Assembly: GCF_014839805.1 (NCBI RefSeq)
Contig: NC_051138.1
Span: 16,644,020 to 16,708,019 of the forward strand
DNA from: Manduca sexta
Lineage: Eukaryota; Arthropoda; Insecta; Lepidoptera; Sphingidae
Direction of reading: 5' to 3'
Length of the DNA stretch: 64,000 nt
Shown here: positions 48,301 through 55,814 of the stretch, one piece after another
How the letters are laid out: every line of letters begins with the position of its first letter
How positions within the stretch are numbered: the stretch's first letter is position 1
Position numbers and translations under genes: made by a program
The notes under the pieces: model-generated
What the model was told of the DNA's origin: nothing
The model's database searches: none
Seen by the model: only the letters and a program-made list of their open reading frames with translations

Positions 48301-50267
48301 TTCTGATTCAACTTGTACCCTGAGCAAATTCTATGAGTGATGAAAACAAAATTCAAATACTGGGGAACAAGAAGGGGGAAGAAGTTCAGCGAGCCGCGGG
48401 TACAGTACAGCTGGTCTAAACCGTCCATAATGTTACACTAGCAAATCACAATACAATTGTTCATAGTATGTGTAGTGTAGGTACTGTATAATGTACATAG
48501 TAAATGAAATTAACTACATATTATGATGTAATGTTTGTATTCCAGGAAAGACTACATTGAGCAAATCGTTAATTTCTTCGGTCGACAACCGCCAACGGAG
48601 TACTCTGTGGAGCTCTACAACACTAATAAGTCCTTACCCCATCAAGTGGTAAGTGGAGCCATAGTAATATATTATTTATTTTTTGATAACATTTGTCCTT
48701 AATGTAGACAAATGTTTTACGCAATATTGCATCAGCAGGTAGTTAGTAAATCACATGAAAACCAGCTATAATCCATAAATGTTTTTAAATTCCTTTTATT
48801 ATAAACTAGATAATAGTGTTTCCGGATTCTTCAAGTAGTCTAATGTATAAAGTTATATACGAAACATTAAGTTGATGCCGTTGCAGGCACAAAAAAGATC
48901 AAAATCAATTTGAAACTGTTTAACACAAAACCATACCGCTACATTTAAATAACCAGCCGAAACAAAAAGAAACCAATGACTAACGTGCCCCTGATGGTAA
49001 TGGGCTGATTGAGACGAAGGTCTCCATTTCAAAACCTGAGCACGCATCTGTGCTTTCGAATATTCATTGCCGTTTGTCTTTTAAACGAGGAAACACATTG
49101 GCGACGAAATCTACCTAATTCAGAATTTTATTCCCGTAAGTATTTTGTAATTGTGCTTCATATCTTATTTCGCCTTTCCCCTCACCGCCCTCCCTCCCAT
49201 GATCCGCCTCACCCTGGTGTACATTCCATATTACAATTTAAGAACTGATCATTGAGTCCAGATGGTAATTACGACAGTTATTAAGTCATATGCGACTTTA
49301 CCATAGGCAGGACGTATGATCAGTAAAGTAGTAGTGTAGTCCCTAGTGTTGTAAGTAATTAATAATGTTAAGTAAAAGGTGTTACTATTGCTAAAGGGGT
49401 TACTGACACGAGTGTTTATTTCGAAGTTCGGTAACTATGCAACAAAAACTATAGAACACATAAAAATAACAGCCGCAACAGGAGCTACATTACATTCTAC
49501 TACACTGAGCATAAGATTTCTTTTTATTGAAGGCACGGCAAAGTGTTTTACTGCACCTGATGATAAGTATGTAAATTGTAAACGGATTTTATACTTCTGT
49601 CTTATTTTGACATTAGTTTTTGCGCGCGGTTTCCTAACATGAAAAAGATTTTCCGGGATAAAATCGAGCCTATATTTTAAGTTAGACTTCTAACAATACA
49701 TCGGAGAAAGTGCATTAAATTCCATGTAACAGTTTTTGTGAGAATTGGATACAAACATACAGAGAGACATAAAATTTCTAAAAACTGTTATTTTGGTTTC
49801 TGTTGCTCCAATAAGGATACCCCGTATTATTTTTGTTGTAATGTCTATAATGTACAGACAAGATAAAGATGGAATTAGATCTGTACGTTCCATACAAAGT
49901 CTAGTGTGACGATCAGCAGTCCCGAGTATCGAGTATCACACCGGCAGGTGACAGAGAACTGTTCGATCGCGGCGGACGCGATCCGGCTGGAGTGTTCGGT
50001 GCGGGCGGAGGAGGGTGCTACGTGCTGTGGCTGAATCACCGCGCGCCGTGGACGTTCGGCGTGATGAGCTCGCTGTCGTCGGTGAAGGCGGAGTGGTGCC
50101 GCACGGCGCCGGCGGGGCTGGCGGCGGAGCGCGCGCGCGGGCGGGTGGGGCGGCTGGGGCGCGCTGTGGGCGAGCGCGGGCGCGGCGCTGGCGCTGGCGG
50201 CGGCGGCGCTGCTGTGGCGCGCGCGCGACCGCACGCTGCACAAGCGCGTGCTGCGCTACTGGACCAG
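30396..50267 (+). CDS. single-pass receptor-like glycoprotein, four visible exons, 3' end not seen
   Basis: Exons 30396-30695, 41988-42166, 48546-48648 and about 49948-50267 have clean GT-AG borders and matching phases (0, 2, 0). Exon 1 starts MLAVVFMLCLLRVGIA, a signal peptide with likely cleavage before YELKCSEKN. The ectodomain has ten Cys (four in exon 1, two in exon 2, four in exon 4) and N-glycosylation sequons NVS, NCT, NIT, NVT, NKS and NCS. Exon 4 ends in an Ala/Leu-rich helix (ASAGAALALAAAALLW) followed by basic RARDRTLHKR, so a type I membrane topology is likely. The last exon ends in phase 2 at a GTAACC donor, so a cytoplasmic part must follow. Exon 4 has two compensating frame breaks. 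I do not recognise the family. A cytokine-receptor-like protein is a guess only. Confidence 0.72.
31905..32875 (-). pseudogene. LINE reverse transcriptase relic nested in the transposon
   Basis: Minus-strand reading in shifting frames shows YISHLQFADDIVIMAETL at about 32640-32700, the catalytic FADD box (motif C) of a reverse transcriptase. It is followed by VKRRFQLGWAAFGKLRRVF, FAQCVLPVITYGAET, and the end blocks WMRQPEDRVKWR and AYVYQWTKI. Several stops and shifts are present, so it is inactive. Motif spacing is close to normal, so decay is mainly by point changes. It belongs to a different family from the LINE at 20772. Confidence 0.82.
33015..33250 (-). pseudogene. DDE transposase relic (IS630/Tc1-mariner superfamily)
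   Basis: On the minus strand one frame reads QQERVANATGNLRRTLK, FSVDKLLAEHGHTML, a stop, then LPPYQPDFNPN, a stop, and NMWSRLKVYVAARN. The block H-T-x3-LPPYxPDxNPI-x3-W is the stretch before the last catalytic acid of DDE_3-type transposases. Two in-frame stops break it, and the N-terminal part is not recognisable. It lies between the termini at 31200 and 34218, so it is probably that element's own enzyme. Confidence 0.7.
35302..35562 (-). mobile_element. full-length tRNA-derived SINE (family 1)
   Basis: Flanked by the 11-bp direct repeat TATATTTTGTA (35291-35301 and 35563-35573). On the minus strand it begins CTCAGTGGCGTAGTTGTATT (A box) and has a perfect B box GGTTCGAATCC 45-55 bases on. 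The body carries CCCGATATGGCGATAGGCTC and AAAAGTGGGTGCCCTAG, and it ends GGGGATAAATGCGTGATG with (ATGT) repeats. The tRNA-like head should still be readable by RNA polymerase III. Confidence 0.92.
36904..37122 (-). CDS. unrecognised 72-codon ORF, antisense in intron 1
   Basis: Starts MSFTTPSHAPRACNQYYHN and ends KKRVLELAKELD, followed by TAG. The composition is protein-like: charged and amphipathic, with a basic middle (FGRTNASERDPLRRF) and a helical end, not a low-complexity chance frame. The frame stays open about 18 codons further upstream, so a longer form or a splice acceptor there is possible. AATAAA on the minus strand at 36811-36816 lies about 90 nt after the stop, at a typical place for a poly(A) signal. 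There is no signal peptide or membrane segment, and I recognise no family. It sits alone inside the intron of the receptor-like gene. It is a single-exon gene, a retrocopy or a last exon. Confidence 0.45.
   Translation of the reverse strand: MSFTTPSHAPRACNQYYHNLFLPKFGRTNASERDPLRRFMKLYNEYFTNLGIIALPTPKYKKRVLELAKELD
38538..38668. mobile_element. 131-bp MITE with 31-bp TIRs
   Basis: The left end TTAAGGTTATAGCTTAAGG and on to TCCATTTTTCATA is mirrored by the right end with a single-base length difference (one T). The outermost bases are TTAA on both sides, as piggyBac-type insertion would leave. Its superfamily is otherwise unknown. Confidence 0.8.
39358..39626 (-). mobile_element. full-length tRNA-derived SINE (family 1), second copy
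   Basis: Flanked by CCGTTTAGT (39349-39357 and 39627-39635). Very similar to the copy at 35302 along its whole length: A box TGGCGTAGTTG, B box GGTTCGAATCC, the GATATGGCGATAGGCTC block, and an end GGGGATAAATGGGTGATG with ATGT repeats. The closeness of the two copies points to recent activity. Confidence 0.92.
40170..40385. repeat. fragment of another Helitron-like or MITE family
   Basis: Runs from ACATAGTATAAAACAAAATC through TTTAAAACTACGCAAAGGA to a GC end CCCGTGCGAAGCCGGGGCGG then GTCACTATTTA. The GC-rich end resembles AAAGCCAGGGCGGGTCGCTA at 2783-2802. No clear terminal structure is seen. Confidence 0.45.
40510..41387 (-). mobile_element. Helitron with four tandem internal units
   Basis: The minus-strand start is at 41387 (TCTATACTATTATATAAAGC) and the 3' hairpin CGCGGCTCCGCCCGCG is at 40522-40537 on the plus strand. 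The terminal CTAG is mutated (CAAGC or CTTGT in place of CTAGT). The unit from TGCTCCGCTCC to CCTGAGATTAGC occurs four times between about 40856 and 41345. It lies in intron 1, 600 bp before exon 2 of the receptor-like gene. Confidence 0.87.
42895..43085. other. cluster of CTCG/CGAG palindromes in intron 2
   Basis: Contains GATCTCGCGAGATC, a perfect 14-bp palindrome (43027-43040), ATCGCGAGATCTCG nearby at 42970, and TACGAGACTCAGTCTCGTA at 42996-43014, with arms TACGAGACT and AGTCTCGTA. The repeated CTCG words are unlike the flanks. TCTCGCGAGA is a known core-promoter palindrome in vertebrates; any role here is unknown. Confidence 0.5.
43461..43650 (+). mobile_element. short divergent Helitron subfamily copy
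   Basis: Starts with ATATATAAAACCGAAGAG and the GTTTGTTT tract, continues with GAACATGCTAATCTCAG, and ends with GCGGGCGAAACCGCAGGC followed by AAAGAACTAAG. It is about 190 bp, lacks the middle of the other copies, and the end is altered (CTAA). Confidence 0.65.
43716..43885 (-). mobile_element. truncated family 1 SINE
   Basis: Minus-strand body of the SINE seen at 35302: GCGATAGGCTCGCCCCC, then the block before GTGGGTGCCCC, with the tRNA-like head missing and the tail eroded. Confidence 0.75.
44552..44734. mobile_element. probable 180-bp MITE
   Basis: The ends CAGGGGCCTTATTCT (44552-44566) and AGAATAAGGGCCCAG (44719-44733) are inverted repeats with one mismatch. The inside contains AACATGACATGGCC and ACGCGTCATGTT words that could pair. 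Target duplication is not clear. Confidence 0.6.
45439..45642 (-). pseudogene. Jockey-like LINE reverse transcriptase fragment
   Basis: The minus frame reads AVYTALVRRILEYCSIVWNP followed by HYDIYNNRLE, the conserved block (L-x-LVRS-x-LEYxSxVWNP) after the polymerase core of Jockey/CR1-like LINEs. Only some 60 codons are left. Confidence 0.75.
45950..46330 (-). mobile_element. old, truncated Helitron
   Basis: Minus-strand blocks in Helitron order (GC end CACCCGCGTGCAAGAGCTTT, TCTCAAACTATCTCCAT, GTTGGGTAGTT, a CAGGCAGACAGAGGTGGCGG block, then CGTTAACGCAGCTCACGCAA and TGCTCCGCTCCTATCGGCC). The 5' end is missing and divergence is high. Confidence 0.7.
46555..46592. repeat. perfect 17-bp hairpin with 4-nt loop
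   Basis: GAATTTCTTTATTAGAT (46555-46571), loop TCAC, ATCTAATAAAGAAATTC (46576-46592). It lies immediately 5' to the mariner relic. Confidence 0.9.
46590..47215 (+). pseudogene. mariner transposase relic
   Basis: In shifting frames the + strand gives the N-terminal helix-turn-helix region (a QAAK-like start, a VSVRxAQ block, then SGNFD), then DRYISSYDIAEELRIDHKTV, LDIWVPHELTERNLIN, NAMKPNRF, KRLVNGDGKWITYD and QTVAKPELTHNK. WVPHxLTE and GDExWI-x-YD are mariner hallmarks; the first catalytic Asp block reads GDGKWITYD. The C-terminal part with the other catalytic Asp residues is missing or decayed. Frame shifts and stops make it inactive. It is the Tc1/mariner lineage common in insects. Confidence 0.85.
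47225..47846 (+). mobile_element. Helitron with two internal units
   Basis: Start TCTATACTATTATATAAAGC and end GGGCGGCCGCGGGCAAAAGC then CTAG (47843-47846). The internal unit occurs twice. The hairpin has lost GAGC compared with other copies. Confidence 0.88.
47968..48380. repeat. dispersed repeat shared with 20205-20625
   Basis: Same blocks as at 20205: AATTTGCAATGTTTATATG, a GCAGTGATCCTCAA-like block, TAGTTTGGATGACAATGCAT, GTGACGTCATTCTAAATCC, then an AAATGGCG block, TTTTTTTTGCTG, and an ACCCTGAGCAAATTCTA block near the end. Confidence 0.7.
48660..49940. other. intron 3 of the receptor-like gene
   Basis: No repeat or gene recognised. The 49150-49230 stretch is unusually C-rich. Confidence 0.5.
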
Positions 50268-52530
50268 GTAACCCACGGCGCATCGTCCAGGTGCGTGTCG
50301 GAACAACTATTGGCAGATTTCAAAAATATGTAACTAAATAACATTATATTATGTAATTCTGCTCTAGTCCCAATAGATAAGTCATCACATAAGTAATGAT
50401 TAATAATTATCTTAGCTAAATTAGTAAAACTAAATCGTAAAACAGCACAAACCGTTCGGCAATGCGTAGAACCGTCGATCCGGATCGACAGTGTCGTGGA
50501 ATAGCGCGGGTCTGATAACTCGTGATAAAGTTAGCGCAGTCCGGCGAAACCACGCGGGAATAACGCTGTCGTGTCCCGAGAATAGGTGTTTGCAACTTTG
50601 AAGACTAATTTAACTAATACTATCGAGACATTAATTCAGAGAAATTTAGGGATATGCGACCATGTAATGCGACTACCATGTCCAGAGCAGGCTGTATGTA
50701 ACCTGTAGCCGCAAGGATGACCGGGACAACTTTTCTTTGCTTGTTTCCCGGGTATCTTTTTTTTTAGTTCCCAAGAGTTATGTCTGTAGTGCCCCTCTAA
50801 AGCCTTTGATGCAGAGCCTGGCACCCGAACGACAGACCGGCCCATCCCTCCGTAAAGTCGGTATTGGCCATGTCTTAACATTGTAGAATTTTTGTATTAT
50901 AATTTCCTCATTAATTCGACACTTGCATCACTCGTTTTAAGAACTATGTGCCCCTTTTTCCTCGGCGTATGTATGTTAACCAGATTTGTCAGCTCTTGTT
51001 TTGTATTTATTTAGACGTACTAAGCAGCGATTCGTCGTGAAATCGCTAGTGCCTCAATAGCAATACAATAGCTCTGGCAAAAACTGAACACAGATTCAAC
51101 CAACTTGTGCAAATCATGCCAGCTCAAGTACTAATACACTGATTATAATAAAGTACTCGATAAAAACTTATTCAATTTTATTAAGTGTACTTAAGTTAAA
51201 TAAATAAATGTTTTAAAATTTGAATTTTTAAATTGAGACATACATACACATTTGCTTGTAATGTGAATTCGCAAGATGCTCTCATTGATTATTGTTAGTA
51301 CTATGTTTTACTAAGCGTTCCGCGGCTTTGCCCGCGTGAACCAATTTTCCCACAATATTTATCCAAAAATCTACTTATAATATGTATGCCTTTAGTAGTA
51401 TATAATAGCGTCTGGAAAACCCAGAGTGTTATAGCAAATATATTTCTTATCTTTTTAATTGATTTGCGTAAATCGTACTGACCCCGGCGCCAGTTATCAC
51501 AAGAAAAGCAATTTCATTAGTTTATCAAAAGAGGGCATATTATGTACAGAGTGTTCAACGAGTCGCTTGTTTTGTACCAATTTGGGTTTTGATTTCCTAA
51601 ATTATTATCGAAATGCAACTGTTTCACCGCAAACCAACCCACTTAATATGTGACACGAATACCATTTGATCTTAATTTACACAAATTATCATAAAACAAT
51701 ATAGTCCAGTATGTTACGTGACATTATGAGACGGAATACAAATTGCGTCTGTCTGCAGGGTAGTACATAGAATAACGTTCGGTGTGCCATTATAGCGAAA
51801 TCTTTGAACCTTTATTTTGTACCATCCTGTACCAAATGTCGATGTCCGTGATGACCGCCGCGGACTGATCTTTAACATTACACATTCAGACTCAATAACA
51901 ATTGAGATATTTCGCTTCTTTTCCTTATTCTATTGTACAATCTGTCAGGGCTGTGCCGTACGTAAAAATCGGAATTAAATATTTAGACTTGATATGATAT
52001 TCAATATTTGGCAAGTAATAAATATTTAATGTTTGGTCTTATTATTTGCCATATACTTGAGCGTTCGTTTTAACACATTTGTAACAATCAGTACAATTAT
52101 AATTATGAAATTGAAAACCGGTATCAACTCGCTTTTTTTTAACTTATTGAAAATCGAGTCGTATTGATATATATGGGAAAATGCGAACGTTGCGTGTGTT
52201 AGATTTTAAGTAGAGACACTTTAAAATAATTGTGTATTTTTATACACAGATCACTTATATAAGCAAACGAACATATGTATCAATCATTTTATACCATCAG
52301 GACATCGGTGATAAATACGTTACGTCAGTAATCAAGTAGGGAAGGGCGGATGCGTTTTCAAGGAAACAAGGACCACTGTATTTGTTATACAATATATTTA
52401 TTACATATATTATATTGATATACATCAATAAACATGGCCAGTGATATAATGTTTCATTAACATTAGGCATTAGACATTACTATAGCACCAGTTATATATC
52501 TATTATATCTTTTATATATTATATATTATA
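50268..52530. other. no gene seen; should hold intron of the receptor-like gene
   Basis: The receptor-like gene ends its fourth exon in phase 2, so a next exon is expected, but I find none here. A GC-richer block at 50636-50880 has an 81-codon minus-strand frame of no known type. At 51317-51350 the sequence CCGCGGCTTTGCCCGCG marks a short minus-strand Helitron 3' fragment. Confidence 0.45.
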
Positions 52531-52536
52531 CAATAT

Positions 52537-52572
52537 ATACCTATGTTAGGGTATACACCCTAACATAGGTAT
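52537..52572. repeat. perfect 16-bp hairpin with 4-nt loop
   Basis: ATACCTATGTTAGGGT (52537-52552), loop ATAC, ACCCTAACATAGGTAT (52557-52572), preceded by an AT-dinucleotide-rich run and followed 21 bp later by a Helitron end. Confidence 0.9.
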
Positions 52573-52593
52573 GACTCTAAATTATTAAATGTA

Positions 52594-53488
52594 CTAGCTT
52601 TTGCTCGCGGCTCCGCCCGCGTTATAAAGTTTTCAGGCTAAAGTTTTCCGTTATAAAATAGTAGTTTCCCGGAGCCTATGTTCTTCCCAGGGTCTCAAAC
52701 TGTCTCCATACCAAATTTCATCTTAATACGTTAGGTAGTTTTTGAGTTTAACACGTTAAGGCAGACAGATGCAGCGGGGACTTTGTTATATTATTTAGAA
52801 CTTTTTAGTGAAACAATCCCGTCATACATCATTGTTGCATAACTTTAACCGTTTACGCAGCGCAGGCAACGGAAGCTCTCAAAACTCATAATTTTCCCCG
52901 TTTTTGCAACATGTTTCATTACTGCTCCGCTCCTATTGGTTATAGCATGATGCTATATAGCCTATAGCACTCCAGGAACAAAGGGCTATCCAACACAAAA
53001 ATATTTTTTTCAGTTCAAACCGGTAGTTCCTGAGATTAGCCATTACTGCTCCGCTCCTATTGGTCATAGCGTGATGATATATAGCTTATAGCGGTCCACA
53101 AATAAAGGGCTATCCAACACAAAACGAATTTTTCAGTTGAAACCGGTAGTTCCTGAGATTAGCCATTACTGCTCCGCTCCTATTGGTCATAGCGTGATGA
53201 TATATAACTTTAGCACTCCACAAACAAAGGACTATTCAACACAAAAATATTTTTTCAGTTCGAATCGGTAGTTCCTGAGATTAGCCATTACTGCTCCGCT
53301 CCTATTGGGTATAGCGTGATGATATATAGCCTATAGCACTCCACGAACAAAGGGCTATCCAACGCAAAAATAATTTTTCAGTTTGGACCGGTAGTTCCTG
53401 AGATTAGCCATTACTGCCCTGCTCCTATTGGGTATAGCGTGATGATATATAGCCTATAGCACTCCACGAATAAAGGGCTATCCAACGT
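52594..53488 (-). mobile_element. Helitron, left member of a face-to-face pair, cut by the gap
   Basis: The minus-strand 3' end CTAG with hairpin is at 52594. At least five internal units follow towards the gap, where the sequence stops in mid-unit. It shares private variants with the copy on the other side: a GTTAGGTAGTT block, a GTTAAGGCAGACAGATGCAG block, the shortened TTTGTTATATTATTTAGAAC and GCGCAGGCAACGG. Confidence 0.88.
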
Positions 53489-53988
53489 NNNNNNNNNNNN
53501 NNNNNNNNNNNNNNNNNNNNNNNNNNNNNNNNNNNNNNNNNNNNNNNNNNNNNNNNNNNNNNNNNNNNNNNNNNNNNNNNNNNNNNNNNNNNNNNNNNNN
53601 NNNNNNNNNNNNNNNNNNNNNNNNNNNNNNNNNNNNNNNNNNNNNNNNNNNNNNNNNNNNNNNNNNNNNNNNNNNNNNNNNNNNNNNNNNNNNNNNNNNN
53701 NNNNNNNNNNNNNNNNNNNNNNNNNNNNNNNNNNNNNNNNNNNNNNNNNNNNNNNNNNNNNNNNNNNNNNNNNNNNNNNNNNNNNNNNNNNNNNNNNNNN
53801 NNNNNNNNNNNNNNNNNNNNNNNNNNNNNNNNNNNNNNNNNNNNNNNNNNNNNNNNNNNNNNNNNNNNNNNNNNNNNNNNNNNNNNNNNNNNNNNNNNNN
53901 NNNNNNNNNNNNNNNNNNNNNNNNNNNNNNNNNNNNNNNNNNNNNNNNNNNNNNNNNNNNNNNNNNNNNNNNNNNNNNNNNNNNNNNN
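53489..53988. other. assembly gap of exactly 500 N
   Basis: A round 500 is a placeholder length, so the true size is unknown. It falls inside the internal tandem unit of Helitron copies that face each other. Confidence 0.98.
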
Positions 53989-54577
53989 CTATATTCAATA
54001 GGAGCGGAGCAGTAATGGCTAATCTCAGGAACTACCGATTCGAACTGAAAAATACTTTTGTGTTAATAGTCCTTTGTTTGTGGAGTGCTCAAAGTTATAT
54101 ATCATCACGCTATGACCAATAGAGCGGAGCAGTAATGGCTAATCTCAGGAACTACCGGTTTGAACTGAAAAAATTTTGTGTTGGATAGCCCTTTGTTCCT
54201 GGAGTGCTATAGGTATAGCATCATGCTATAACCAATAGGAGCGGAGCAGTAATGAAACATGTTGCAAAAACGGGGAAAATTATGAGTTTTGAGAGCTTCC
54301 GTTGCCTGCGCTGCGTAAACGGTTAAAGTTATGCAACAATGATGTATGACGGGATTGTTTCACTTAAAAGTTCTAAATAATATAACAAAGTCCCCGCTGC
54401 ATCTGTCTGCCTTAACGTGTTAAACTCAAAACTACCTAACGTATTAAGATGAAATTTGGTATGGAGACAGTTTGAGACCCTGGGAAGAACATAGGCTCCC
54501 GGAAACTACTATTTTATAACGGAAAACTTTAGCCTGAAAAACTTTATAACGCAGGCGGAGCCGCGAGCAAAAGCTAG
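53989..54577 (+). mobile_element. Helitron, right member of the face-to-face pair
   Basis: Emerges from the gap in mid-unit, carries about three internal units, then the 3' half and ends GCAGGCGGAGCCGCGAGC, AAAAGC and CTAG (54574-54577). It has the same private variants as the left member. Confidence 0.88.
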
Positions 54578-54734
54578 TATTATAATATTTCGTGTCGATA
54601 CGGGAGGTGCAAACGATGCCGACAGACTACAGCGAAGCGAACTATTTTACTTTAACCTGAAATCACCGGATACTATACTAACACATTAAACAGATATATT
54701 ATTTACATCCTAGTATATTTCCTATTTATATACC

Positions 54735-54835
54735 TGCGTATAGCTCAGCGGCTGATGAGTCTGCTTTGCATTGAAATGCTGCTGGTGCGACAAGACAAAT
54801 GATCGTAATTCGCACATATTTAGGTGTTGTTGGTA
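54735..54835 (+). repeat. tRNA-like head, possible SINE remnant
   Basis: GCGTATAGCTCAGCGGCTGA then TGAGTCTGCTTTGCAT resembles the 5' half of a tRNA including an A box (TAGCTCAGCGGC-TGA). A degenerate B-box-like GATCGTAATTCG comes about 50 bases on. It cannot form a full cloverleaf, so it is not a working tRNA gene. Confidence 0.35.
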
Positions 54836-55167
54836 CACGCCGCGTTCTTGTCGTAGACTGAAGGTAGTCAAGACAGTGTATGTGGTTATTAATTTGAAAA
54901 TAATATTTTATTTATTTACCAAATGTTTCGATTGTATGGAAATTATCTTTTTAGTGTACACTCTTCGGATGATGACGATTATCTTTTTAGAGTGATGATT
55001 TAAAGTAATTGTAAAACATCTTCATAGACCGAAGATGAACTCAATACCAAATCTTTAATTGTTTTTTTTTTATTTTTCATTTAAGTTCTTCCTATCGTAA
55101 AAATATGTCGTTTTAGTTATATACGAATTACATAACAGTGTAAAATTAATATATCTGAGCTCACAAC

Positions 55168-55806
55168 CAGAGATGTTATAGAGCTCCGTAACCGAAACCG
55201 AAACTATCGGATATCCGAAATAAAAATGCAACCGTAACCGTATCCGTTATAATAGTTTCGGATAAGTTATGGATAATATGTTCCGACAGATTTTTGTTCC
55301 ACCGCTCACGCGCCACGTGAATTTGGTATAGTTTGTTATTTTTAGTCATAACATAACCTAACTCATAAATAGTATTTTTTTCATTTAGGACTAGGTAGGT
55401 ACTTAATTTAATAAAGTGAAAAAAATGTTCTGTTACGTAGTAAATTTATTTATAAGGACAAAATGCGTCCATCAAGTAAAGGTTGTTTTGCAAAATGTAA
55501 ACAGTGTGATAAAAACTTTTCACGGAAAGGAGGTGGCACTATTTCACTGAAACTTCATCTCAAATTAAGAGGTTTTCCGAACACCCATGTCGCCCAATTA
55601 GTTCATCGATAATTAATAATCGACGATGACAATTAGTAATCGTCGCCGTACTGTATTTCAAAATATTTTTATTTTACTTTAATCTAATATCCGTAACCGA
55701 AACTAACGGATAATCCGAAATAATTACATATCCGTAACCGAATCCGAAACCGATATAATTTTATTCCTATATCCATATCCGAAATTTCATATCCATAACA
55801 ACCCTG
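55168..55806 (+). mobile_element. hAT transposon remnant with BED finger
   Basis: Flanked by the 8-bp direct repeat CTCACAAC (55160-55167 and 55807-55814). The ends CAGAGATGTTAT and ATAACAACCCTG are imperfect inverted repeats with the CA(G)-start of hAT elements. Subterminal arms are full of short words CCGTAACCGAAAC and CGGATATCCG. At about 55462-55610 the + strand encodes MRPSSKGCFAKCKQCDKNF, then SRKGGGTISLKLHLKLRGF: a BED zinc finger (C-x2-C...GGGT-x3-LxxHL) as in hAT transposases; the final His is lost. The rest of the transposase is absent, so it is a deleted copy of 639 bp. Confidence 0.88.
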
Positions 55807-55814
55807 CTCACAAC

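Noticed and set aside
49875..50344. Several long Ala/Arg-rich frames on both strands around 50 kb
   Set aside because: GC-rich DNA lacks stops in all frames. Only the frames continuous with the receptor-like gene's exon phase and transmembrane helix make sense.
53411..53998. 195-codon frame across the gap
   Set aside because: Almost all of it is N; it is an artefact of the gap.
54735..54835. Functional tRNA gene
   Set aside because: Only the A-box half looks tRNA-like; the acceptor and T arms cannot pair.
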